Source: Nematopogon swammerdamellus (taxonomy: Eukaryota; Arthropoda; Insecta; Lepidoptera; Adelidae). From it: 64,000 bases of DNA. A program made the translations under genes and the position numbers. The stretch covers positions 4,267,754 through 4,331,753 of the forward strand of contig OX336343.1 of assembly GCA_946902875.1 (NCBI GenBank). Direction: 5' to 3'. This document shows positions 54,400-64,000 of the stretch, one piece after another (positions within the stretch are counted from its first letter, which is position 1; every line of letters starts with the position of its first letter). The notes under the pieces were generated by a model. The model saw only the letters and a list, made by a program, of their open reading frames with translations, searched no databases and was not told the DNA's origin.

Positions 54400-55034
54400 C
54401 GTTATTCGTACAGCGAATGCCGGCTCATCATCCCTGTCAACGAGAAACGAAACTTAACAAAAACGACATGCGCCGCCTCAACATTAGGTTAGGGTTAATT
54501 TTATTTATTTATTTATTTAAGGTTCACCAACAGGTCGGACACATTTACATTCAATTATGTATAAGTACAACGTATTTAAAGTTATAGTGTGGACCCAATG
54601 ACGGGCAAACACCTCTTTCAATATTTGCTGGCATCACATAATATATAAAGATCTTCTTCTATCCACTTAACTTATAACAGTTATAACAAAACTAAAAAAA
54701 CTCGTGCTAAAAAATGACTGCCGAGTAACTGCTCGCATGAAAGTACCAGGAGCCCATAGGAGCCAAACGATGCTGTGGCGAAACGCAACGCAGCACGGCA
54801 CGACCCATCCAGCAGAGCAGTATCGTTTACTCTGTTGCACTCACATCACGACGCTACGTCCGTTTATTAATAGAAGATAAATTAATAAGATTAAATAAAT
54901 TTATAGAAGATGCGTCGCGTATCTTCTATAAATTAACCCTGGTTACTTTTTTTTTAAACCACCAAAACATTCACCCATACCACTTTCCTGCTATTTAAGG
55001 GATGATGAGGCCGGCCTTCGCTGTACGAATAACG
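54400..55034. repeat. Inverted repeat enclosing foldback core (copy 4)
   Basis: Arms 54400-54435 and 54998-55034 share CGTTATTCGTACAGCGAA and CTCATCATCCC with their complements. The core starts CGACATGCGCCGCCTCAACA at 54464 and ends TTAACCCTGGTTACTTTTTT, AAACCACCAAAACATTCACC near 54975. It is enlarged by about 350 bp of inserted sequence (54500-54850). The right arm lies in the likely 3'UTR of the minus-strand gene that ends at 55094. Confidence 0.78.
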
Positions 55035-55093
55035 ACTCGTCTGTTCGGTGACCAACCAGGATTCTATGAACAGCGGTGGCTCGGAGTTGGTGT

Positions 55094-58000
55094 TCAGAAG
55101 CGGTTGCTGTGGCACTCGCTGCTGGCGGTGTCGAAGCCGGAGGAGTCGCCGCGGTCGCGGTCGCGGTCCGCGGCGCCGGACGGGTGGTTGCGGGTCTCGT
55201 CGCATACCGCTATGAACTGATCAGCGATTGTCCTGCAAAATTATTAGTTTTTTTTTTATGGAAACTGACACGGTTGGCTACATCATCTACAACATCCGTG
55301 ATGTCAGCCCATAACACCGGGTGAACTAGGTGCCATGTCAGTGCTTCCCCTCATTTCATGTCGGCTACACTGAACAGGACGGAAAACACGAACTATTTAC
55401 ATAGCCGTTTCGACCGAAGTTTCATTCAGTGCGGTGGTACCAACCCGGGCGGGTTGAACCCTACCACCTAGTAAGGTAAGAAGGGAAGGGACCTACAGTT
55501 TTACGTGGAATCCGAACCACGGTCAGCCTCCAACGGTCGAGCGGTCACCCATCCAAGAACTGACCGCGCTCAGCGTTGCTTAATCATCAATTAGCGACAG
55601 TCGACTGCCTGCACCACTGAGCTATCGAGGCTGACTGAATTATTTACATATTTCCATTCATATTTCCAGTTTCGTAGGAATGGTGTTGGCCCAAAGGACC
55701 ATCGCAGGAAATATGATGGTCCTTCGAGCCGCATTTAAAATTCTTGTACATAATTTTAATTACTGAAGATCTTTTCGTTTTCAATATCAGAAAAGGGAAG
55801 ATTTAAATCTATTTATGGAAACATATTATTATGAGTACGCAGGTATGCATTTGAATACATACATACATACATAGCGTCACGCCTGTTTCCCGGTGGGGTA
55901 GGCAGAGACAACGGATCTCCACGTGCCACGATCCTGACACACCTCTGCCGCCTTTTCCACTCACATACATAATGTTCCTCATGCATGCTCGTCGATTACG
56001 GGTACTACGCACTTGAGCCTTTTTGAGCACATGCCCGATCTGGCCCAGGTACGTGCGTCTAGGGCGACCCTTCCCGACTCTTCCACTCATATTCGCTCCA
56101 TAATTTTCTTTCGTTAGTCTCCTATCATTCATTCTTCCAACATGACCGAACCACCGAAGGATTCCTTACTCAATCCTTGTCACTGTCTCTTCTTCCAGAC
56201 CATGGTCCCTTTCCTTTGCCCCTTACTAGGCCGTAGGCTCAAATTGTAGCCGACTGGGTTGGTACCACCGTACTGGATGTAAGATGGCCGCATAGCAGCC
56301 TCGGCTGTGTTCTCCTCTAGTCCAATATAGCCAGCAATCCAGGTAAGTCCCCGGTATGGCACCTATCTTCTCGGAGGTGATATTGGCTGGTCCGAGTATG
56401 CGCTTTGGCCCCTCCGACTCAGCCACCCATAGCGGATTACATAAAAATATAATATAAAAAAAATTTCATTTCTAGAAATAAAAATAGAAGGACTACCTGT
56501 CGAGGCCGGTGTAGGTGCGTCGGAGCTCGACTTCGGAGAGCTGCTTCTCTCTCGACTTGCGGTGTATGCGCTCCAGCGAGCGCGTGAGCTGCGAGTTGCG
56601 TGCGCCGGCGCCGCGCCCGCGCGCGCGCCGCTCCGCCCCGCCCCCGCCGCCCGCGCCCGGCGCGCACCCGCCCGCTCCCGAGCGCGGCGAGCGCCGGCGC
56701 CGACCGCGCTGTTACACACACACCCAGTTAGCTCTTCAATTATTGGTACACGATCATAGCAGCGCACGATTTGATGTTCTCGCATAGTGATACGTGAAAG
56801 GTCATGTGAAAACTGAGATCCGGCTCGAAGGACCAGTTTCTTTAAGCCTCTTCCACTCATAGTGACGTCATGCGCTCAGCGGAATGGGGAGCGGGGGCAG
56901 GGGCGCCGCCACCCCGTTTCCTTTTTAGACAGTTTCCTCTTTAGACAGTTTCCTCTTTACTAGAGCGGGATGGAATCGCCACAAGGTGCTTACGATAAAA
57001 CAAAGCGAAGGCGAATAACGCGCAAATCTGTTTTGTTTTAATAAGTATGAACAACTTTAGCTTTGTGACTTTTTAAAATTATGGTTCACTAAAGAATATA
57101 AAATTGTATTTGGAGAAAAATTATAAAAAATGTACATTAATTCTTTATATTTTTACAATATAAAAATAGAGGAATATTTGATTTTTTTTTCTATAGAGCG
57201 AAGTTAAAAAATTTGCGGTTTCATCGTTTTGGTTCACTAAAGATAATCCTGTAGGTACATTGAAAACCTACATACCCTATACCTACTTATCTTTAACTTT
57301 TTATATAAGGTCTTTCAAAATTAGTTCAGAGTACGCTAAGGGGGGGTTCTGTATCACATAGGGAGTAAAACCTATATAAATTTTTTTGGACCTTGGGCTT
57401 TTTTTATGTAAAATATTTTTTTCTGTATTTAAATAAAAAATAGGTGGTTGATTTTTATAGCCTAATCGATTCAGTTTCATAACAGTAACAAAAAAGTCTT
57501 CATCACCATTATGATCTAACACGTGTAAGTTGGTAAAAAAAATCAAATTCTTTCTATTCCATACTAATAAAACTAAAATTGTGGTTTTTCACAATTTCTG
57601 AAAGAAAGAGATCTATGTGTTGGCAGACTTTTTTGTTCCTGGCATGAAACTGAAACGATTACTGAAACATTTTTTTTTAATTCAATTAAAAAATTTTTTT
57701 TTTTGTAAAAAACAAATTCTTTGTTCTTCAAAAGTGATCTATTTCCGATACAGAACCCCCCCCTTAGCGTACTCTGAACTAATTTTGAAAGACCTTATAT
57801 GTCTGCATCAATCCTATGGTACAGATGACCCGAGGAGTAGAGGCTTAAAATCCAGTATATTGTTAAGTCTTTAGCCAGCATTTAACATGGCAGTCCCATG
57901 ATGACCGCTGCATGTATTATTTTGCATTAATTTGTTAGGGCTTAATGAAATTTGAAGATAACGGTTCAACCCGTCACTAGGGACGTCCTAAAACAAGTAG

Positions 58001-58790
58001 ATCGATTTTTATTTATTCAAATGTATTTTATTTAAAAAAAAAACCAATAGTGGCTCTTTAATCAACTTCACGTAATAAAAAAATTTATAGATACAAAATA
58101 CTGTTATTACTCCAAGAAACATTCAACAGTAAAAAGCACATTAGAACATTTACATAAAATGCAAAGGGGGGCTTATCCCTTAGAGAGATTTCTTACAGTC
58201 AAACTTTGGATATTTGAGATTCGAATAATATACTTAATGGAATGTAATTGTGCTCTCTAATCTAGTGCACTTGTGACGCTAGCTAGAGTCATGATGCCAG
58301 CCTATTGTCCCTCGTGTACTCGGAACTAGGTGCAATGTCAGTACACCCATCGTGTTCATGTAGACTCTACTTCTTCATCGAAAAGTGTATGTGTGTTATG
58401 GAAAACCTCCCGAAGTAGGTTTTTTTTATGTAATCCGGTATGGGTCGCTGAGCCGGAGGGGCCAAAGCGCATGCTCCGAACAGCCAAGTCACTTCTGAGA
58501 AGGTTGGTGCCATACCGGAGACTTCCCTGGATTTCTGGCTATACGGGACTGGAGGAGAACACAACCGAGGCTGCTATGCGGCCATCTTACATCCAGTAGG
58601 TTGATTTTGGTATAATTAAAGAGGTATATAGGTGACTCACGACTTCATGGACAGGATAGTAGAGCTGGTGCGGCCGGTAGTGCGGCGGCGGGAGCGGGTG
58701 CGCCTGCGGCGGCGGCAGCGGCAGCGTATGGTACCGCCCCGCCACCGCCACCACGCCGAGCGGCACCGCGCGCGGCACGCTGCGTCCCAG
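55094..58790 (-). CDS. Unrecognised gene, last three exons (5' part outside or not found)
   Basis: Minus-strand exons 58641-58790, 56497-56708 and 55094-55232 join in phase through consensus sites (GTC|GTGAGT; ACAG|CGC; GACAG|GTAGTC; TTGCAG|GAC) to give 166 C-terminal residues and a TGA. The first exon is proline- and tyrosine-rich (PHYRPHQLYYPVHEV). The second goes from an RG/GA-rich linker to a well-formed segment, NSQLTRSLERIHRKSREKQL then SEVELRRTYTGLDR. The last reads TIADQFIAVCDETRNHP and ends SSGFDTASSECHSNRF. This looks like the disordered cytoplasmic tail of a signalling or membrane protein. I do not recognise the family. Phase of the first exon rests on amino-acid quality. Confidence 0.65.
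55247..55635 (-). mobile_element. Full-length SINE A, minus strand
   Basis: T-run plus ATGGAAACTGACACGG at the left, reversed head GCTATCGAGGCTGA at the right. It begins 15 nt beyond the last exon of the minus-strand gene, inside its intron. Confidence 0.87.
55845..56190 (-). pseudogene. LINE ORF2 C-terminal fragment
   Basis: The minus strand encodes NMSGRVGKGRPRRTYLGQIG and QVRSTRNRRACMRN, a pattern typical of the C-terminal end of RTE/other LINE polyproteins. Preceded on the plus strand by a (CATA)n run. Confidence 0.65.
56205..56455 (+). mobile_element. SINE C, headless
   Basis: CCCCTTACTAGGCCGTAGGC to GCGGATTACAT plus A-rich tail, ending about 40 nt from exon 56497-56708 of the minus-strand gene. 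Confidence 0.78.
57302..57799. mobile_element. About 500-bp foldback element
   Basis: ATATAAGGTCTTTCAAAATT at the left and its complement at the right. Arm similarity extends over about 240 bp on each side (TCAGAGTACGCTAAGGGGGG; ATGAAACTGAAACGATT). Half of this element lies in ICT1 intron 1. Confidence 0.85.
58421..58598 (-). mobile_element. SINE C 3' half, minus strand
   Basis: T-run, ATGTAATCCGGTATGGG to GCGGCCATCTTACATCCAGT, ending about 40 nt from exon 58641-58790. Confidence 0.8.
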
Positions 58791-59184
58791 CTGCACAAAC
58801 ACAACACATTACTATATTGTATTCACAGAACACCTACCTGAAAAACAAAATAAATTAATTAATAACTTCACAGATATACGAAAGCAATACGAGTTTATTC
58901 GAAATCGCAAGCTCGCAGCAAGAGTATGTTCGTAAGTGTATAATCTATGTAAACGTTCGACTTACATATATGCTAATGACAAGAAATAGCACAGATTTAA
59001 CTCTATAAACATAAAAACGTCGAAGAATGTTAATCTTTAAAAGGTTGTAGAATATAAAAGGTCATAGAGTTTGCAATTCGAATCTCATCTTTCGATAAAA
59101 ATCATATTTAAATATCACATTATGGTCAAGGTTTTCCAGTTCAGTGATACTTTAAAATCATTCTTACTGCTTCTTGACTTTTTA

Positions 59185-59335
59185 GTACAGTTCCCGGCAG
59201 AAAATAATGCGCGTCGAGCGTTGTAGAGCGCCGTCCCTGTCGCACGAACTCGCACGTCTCTGTGCGACAGGGACGACGCTCTACAGCCGGATTGTCTCTT
59301 TCTAAAGCTCGACACGCATTCGGGAACTGTACATA
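59185..59335. mobile_element. GTGCGACAGGGACGAC foldback MITE
   Basis: ACAGTTCCCGGCAGAAAATA, then TAGAGCGCCGTCCCTGTCGC and its complement, ending TTTCTAAAGCTCGACACGCA. Confidence 0.82.
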
Positions 59336-59867
59336 ATTTGAGATCTGCTTTTAAATCTTGTCCGTGAGAGTCTGTGATTTTTTAAATTATTAAAATACAT
59401 CACGCTGTACCCCAACATCGGGGTAAGCAGGGTAAGCAGCGGCGGTACTAATCTGGCCCGTGTCAGACTTGCTGCTGCAATGAATGAAATTGTTTTGTAT
59501 GGAAACTGATCTACAACTGAACTACATCACCTACAACGTTCGCGATGTCAGCCCGCAACACCTTGGCGAACTAGATGTCATGACAGTGCTTCACTTTGGT
59601 CGTGCCGACTACACTGAACTGGACGTAAAACACGAACTATCAACATAGCCGCTTTGCCCGACCTTTCATTCCATATTCATTAATATCATTCATTCATTCA
59701 AATATTGCGATACTCTAGATCTAACAGCAGGTCGAATGTAACTGGAACCTGCTATAGAAACACGATCGCAACGACCTCCACACTGCGCCGGCGCAGCCGA
59801 CCATTCCAAGGCGGTTCACTCCAGCATGCGCTCGATAGACAAACATCGATTGGCTAATTAGTTTTTA

Positions 59868-60745
59868 GGATTCCGTACCTCAAAAGAGGGGAAAAACGGA
59901 ACCCTTATAAGATTACTCTCGCGTCTCATGTTTGTCTGTCTGTCCGTCTGTAACAGCTTATTTTCCCCGAATCTACTTGACATATATAAGGTGTTTCGTT
60001 AGTCATGTCATTAACTTCGGGAGGGTTACATACACACTCAAATAAACATGTTAGGCAAACAATATCATATGTTTATAGTATTACTTTTCGAGAAATTTAA
60101 CAAAACATGTTTGCTACCTACACATTAACCTGTGTGTAACAGTAGGTAACTTGCATTGTACGGGGTCAATGACCGTACTATGTTCAAACGCAGAACAGCT
60201 GTTTGTTGTAAGTAAGTCACAAGGTCACTATGATTGGTTTTTACAGCTACTTATTTGATTTGATTTTTTTGTTAGGAGAAAAAATGCTCGTATAAACATA
60301 TGTTTTTTTCTTACGTAAAGTGTTTATTTGAGTGTGTATGTAACCCTCCCGAAGTTAATGACATGACTAACGAAACACCTTATATAGATATTGATTGGTG
60401 ACCCAACCACGGATGTCTAGCGTTAATTAACGAATTTAGATTTGGAGGAACAAATTAGAAAGTAAAAAAAAAATTATTCTCAAGTGCATGACATATCAAT
60501 GGAAAGGGCTCGTAACAAGAAATACAAATATATGTTTTATAATTTTAAATGCATAGTTTAAAATATAAAAATATACGAAAATCAAGCGCGGCTGCAACTA
60601 CTGAGTCTACAAATTTTGAAAATAGGGAATATAGGGCCTCTCTTATAGTTTACAGGAAAACCTAAATAATAATCCTAAGTCTCACGAAAAACGGAATGGT
60701 ACGGAACCCTTTTCACGCGAGTTCGACTCGCACTTGACCGTTTTT
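59868..60745 (-). repeat. GGTTCCGTA-family repeat split by a MITE
   Basis: Left part GATTCCGTACCTCAAAAGAG with GTCTGTCTGTCCGTCTG; right part ends GTTCGACTCGCACTTGACCG. Same orientation as 40533-40916. The insert is the element at 59983-60386. Confidence 0.75.
59983..60386. mobile_element. 404-bp MITE with 66-bp perfect inverted termini
   Basis: TATATAAGGTGTTTCGTTAG ... GAGTGTGTATGTAACCCTCC pairs without visible mismatch with the other end. TA-rich edges. Nested inside the repeat at 59868-60745, so it is the younger of the two. Confidence 0.9.
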
Positions 60746-63257
60746 TAAATAGTTAAAATAAAATAAAATCGTATCTCGATACCACGTGACATGTGACAAA
60801 TGGTATCATGGGTCAAAACGATGCAAAAGACCCCACTTACCTACAAAAAAAATTTGTCGGTCGATGTGCCGAACATCCTGTATTTATATACTTTTTGTAT
60901 GAGTCTTCCAGCTGTCATACGAATGTTCAGGCGATGACCACAGTGTAGGTTCAAATTCCAATTCAAATAGTTTATCTCTACTTCTTATAAAAGGGAACTT
61001 CTGTCTGTTTGAAGTAAACTCCGGAACCACTTAACGTATTACGTTGCGGTTTGCACAAATTTAAAGAGTGTGCTGGAGGCACACTATAGGCTGTACATAC
61101 CATCACGCTAAAAAGCCTTAAGGCTGAGCAGTATCAAAGAAAATATAGTATGAACGGAATTTATTGTCTAATGGTAGTAATAGATGGCGTTAGCTAGCAG
61201 TTCTGTTGCGTTGCGTTGCAGTATTGGATTATTGCAGTATTGAGTTTAACGCGGGCGAAGCCGCGGGCAAAAGTTAGTTGTTTATAAATAAGATACATTA
61301 GTGAGGTGTCACTAAGACTAAGATTATATTCTAATGTTACGTATCTTATGTAATTATGTCTAGCGATCATCTATAACCAGAAGTCGTAACCAAGCACTAG
61401 ACTTTCGTCTGTGTTGCCAAGCTTCACCTAGACTAGCTATGTATGCCTAGGTTCGCAGCTTAATATTACCATTACACTGCTTACTTTTACAATGATAATT
61501 ACACGAAGCGTGCGCGTGACCCACTGTCGAACTCATCGCAGTTCTCACACTCGCTTTACAAATGAATGAACTTCGCACTGGAGCGTCTCGTGGCAATTCA
61601 CCAATAAACTTCTTCGCACTGAACCAAATTCACCAACACTCATGCTAGCCCATGGAGATAGCGAACACCGGAAGACGCATGGAGTACAAACATTTGCAGC
61701 GCCAATTTTTTTTTTAATTTTTTTTTTCATGGAAACTGACACGGTTGGCAACATCACCTACAACATCCGTTATGTCAGCCCATAACACCTTGGTGAACTA
61801 GGTGCCATGTCAGCGCTTCCCTACGGTCGTGCCGGCTACACTGACATAGACAGAAAACAGGATCTATTCATAAATTACATAGCCGTTTCAACCGACCTTT
61901 CATTCACTGCGGTCGCACCAATCCGGTCGGTTCAAACCCCTACCACCTAGTATGCAATGCAATGCAATACAATACAATACTATATTAACATACAATTATG
62001 TATTACTATTTTATCACGCAATGGCGAAGTCATCACTCTCAACCAGAAAAAAATTCTTATTTACAATTCCAAAAAATGATAGGAGCATATTTTTTTTTCG
62101 AGACAGTATAGCAAACGAACGTCCTCTTAGCTCATATCTCTATGCTCCGGCCCACATCTGCCCAGTTATTAGCAGCTTAGTAATCTAAATGTTGACTCTT
62201 TGCGACCCACAATTAGTCGGATTTCCGTACAGATGAGCGCCATTGTCTGTTTAAAGCGCACGATGTTTGGGAGCCTTTGAAAACTTTCGCTTTTGAAAGT
62301 TGAAATGTGTGCAGCAGATACAGAAAATCATAGCCAGGTTTCTTGTGGGTCATGATGTTTGCATGTCAAAGAGCATCGTGTACTGTGAACAGTTTTCAAA
62401 TTTCGAATTTCCTTCATCGTATTGCTGTCGTCGCTGTGAGTTAGGACTAAAATTGTTACATTTTCACATTTTTATAATCAAATATATTTAATAATTCCGC
62501 TAAAATATATTTCCGCTAAGTAAATAAAATATAAAAACTCAGAGTTGCGCGGGTATTTATTTACTTAGCGGTCCTCCGACTCCTTTAAGTAATTAAACGG
62601 AAATAATGTTTTTTATTTGTAATTTAATGGAAAACGCGAAATGTGCAGTGACATTCTGTGATGCGCAAGAATCGCGAATGCTTTACCGGCCTGACAGGAA
62701 GGCTTTTCAACCCCCAAGCTGTACAAACCACATGATGTATTCAGACAATCGGGGTAAGAAGAGTAATCGGCGTTGCGCTACAAGTACTCTTGTAAATTAC
62801 AGCACAACACCTACCGTCGCGTTTAGAAAAATATTAGGACAAGATAACTATCAAGCAACAATAAGTAAGGCACGAAGGCCCACCTGCTGCATGGCCTGCA
62901 TGACTGATGTAAGAACTACGCCAAGGTGAGAGGTGGCTATCCTGTCGCCCTTTATAGCACGGCATGTTGTCCTTGGCCTTTAGTCGCCTTTTACGACATG
63001 CACGGGGAGTAATGTAGCGAGCGGGGCTATTCTTTTCAAGTACCGGCCCAAAACTGTACTTGGGAGGCTACATTAAATGTATCGTATAATGAGGTTTATG
63101 CAGGTGATGTCGCCGGGTCAAGTTCGGTGACGATGCGCGCGTCGCGTCGTGCTAGCGCGAGATGATTCGATGCGGTTTTCTCGACAATCATAATTTATAT
63201 TCAATATCGAGATGAAATCTATGGCGGCACTCACCATCTACAGTGTTATTTTGCGTA

Positions 63258-63966
63258 TGAGTAGATTAGAGTAGACTAGACTAGACTAGACTAGACTAGA
63301 CTAGACTAGACTAGACTAGACTAGACTAGATTAGACTAGACTAGACTAGACTAGACTAGACTAGACTAGACTAGACTAGACTAGACTAGACTAGACTAGA
63401 CTAGACTAGACTAGACTAGACTAGACTAGACTAGACTAGACTAGACTAGACTAGACTAGACTAGACTAGACTAGACTAGACTAGACTAGACTAGACTAGA
63501 CTAGACTAGACTAGACTAGACTAGACTAGACTAGACTAGAGTAGACTAGAGTAGACTAGAGTAGACTAGAGTAGACTAGAGTAGAGTAGAGTAGAGTAGA
63601 GTAGAGTAGAGTAGAGTAGAGTAGAGTAGAGTAGACTAGAGTAGAGTAGAGTAGAGTAGAGTAGAGTAGAGTAGAGTAGAGTAGAGTAGAGTAGAGTAGA
63701 GTAGAGTAGAGTAGAGTAGAGTAGAGTAGAGTAGAGTAGAGTAGAGTAGAGTAGAGTAGAGTAGAGTAGAGTAGAGTAGAGTAGAGTAGAGTAGAGTAGA
63801 GTAGAGTAGAGTAGAGTAGAGTAGAGTAGAGTAGAGTAGAGTAGAGTAGAGTAGAGTAGAGTAGAGTAGAGTAGAGTAGAGTAGAGTAGAGTAGAGTAGA
63901 GTAGAGTAGAGTAGAGTAGAGTAGAGTAGAGTAGAGTAGAGTAGAGTAGAGTAGAGTAGAGTAGAG
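63258..63966. repeat. Pentanucleotide array: (CTAGA)n then (GTAGA)n
   Basis: About 140 units of 5 bp. From about 63272 to 63540 units are CTAGA (one ATTAGA-type variant near 63326). 63541-63580 alternates GTAGA and CTAGA. From 63581 to 63966 nearly all units are GTAGA, with one CTAGA near 63631. The 138-codon frame (Leu-Leu-Tyr-Ser-Thr repeats) on the minus strand is an artefact of the repeat. Confidence 0.98.
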
Positions 63967-64000
63967 TAACAAATTTGTTCCGAATTTCGTTCGATTGCGT

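Larger units (their letters stand above)
58800..63257. other. Repeat-rich region upstream of the minus-strand gene, no exon found
   Basis: It contains a foldback MITE (59185-59335), truncated SINE A copies reversed at 59505-59670 and 61720-61950, and a repeat with GGGCGAAGCCGCGGGC at its end (60950-61280). There is also AT-rich DNA with no content seen (61955-62730), repeat E reversed at 62735-62960 and a reversed SINE B head (62970-63055). If the gene continues, its next exon is outside the window. Confidence 0.5.

Noticed and set aside
56363..56860. 165-codon minus-strand frame over exon 56497-56708
   Set aside because: Wrong frame: only the +2 alternative joins in phase to both neighbouring exons and gives non-repetitive protein.
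63556..63972. 138-codon minus-strand open frame of Leu-Leu-Tyr-Ser-Thr repeats
   Set aside because: Pure translation of a 5-bp microsatellite; no start context, splice sites or non-repetitive residues.

Overview
This window looks like nuclear DNA from a moth or butterfly (Lepidoptera). It has intron-containing genes with GT-AG splice sites. Their exons are short and GC-rich, the introns are AT-rich, and transposable elements (TEs) are very dense: tRNA-derived SINEs, non-LTR retrotransposon remnants and many foldback DNA elements (MITEs). A short (CCTAA)n stretch matches the insect telomere repeat. The order is inferred from the general style of the dispersed repeats; no database search was run.

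Layout. 1-1162 is the end of a 100-bp satellite array with a 500-bp higher-order period. 1.2-26.7 kb is mostly non-coding: dispersed repeats, non-LTR fragments, a 54-bp tandem array (10.5-11.1 kb), a possible minus-strand CpG promoter (12.2-12.5 kb), one possible plus-strand first exon (16.56 kb), a palindrome cluster (23.1-23.5 kb) and a decayed transposase (24.1-24.7 kb). 26.8-31.4 kb holds a complete five-exon gene for the mitochondrial peptidyl-tRNA hydrolase ICT1/mL62. 31.9-35.9 kb is a non-LTR retrotransposon with an intact 596-codon ORF1 and a broken ORF2. 37.3-48.4 kb holds a complete ten-exon gene for the ciliary transport protein CLUAP1/IFT38. 55.1-58.8 kb holds the last three exons of an unrecognised minus-strand gene, convergent to Cluap1. 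The window ends in about 700 bp of a (TAGAC)n/(TAGAG)n pentanucleotide array.

The two recognised genes are unrelated in function (mitochondrial ribosome rescue; intraflagellar transport) and appear simply to be neighbours. The most notable features are: (i) Cluap1 is boxed in by TEs. One foldback element ends 80 bp before the ATG, a TTAA-flanked element starts 14 bp after the stop and carries the first poly(A) signals, and repeats reach to within about 12-30 bp of several splice sites. (ii) ICT1 reads GGM where the family has the catalytic GGQ. (iii) A short foldback core occurs four times, each time at the centre of an inverted repeat of unrelated sequence. (iv) SINE families here share a body but have exchanged 5' heads.
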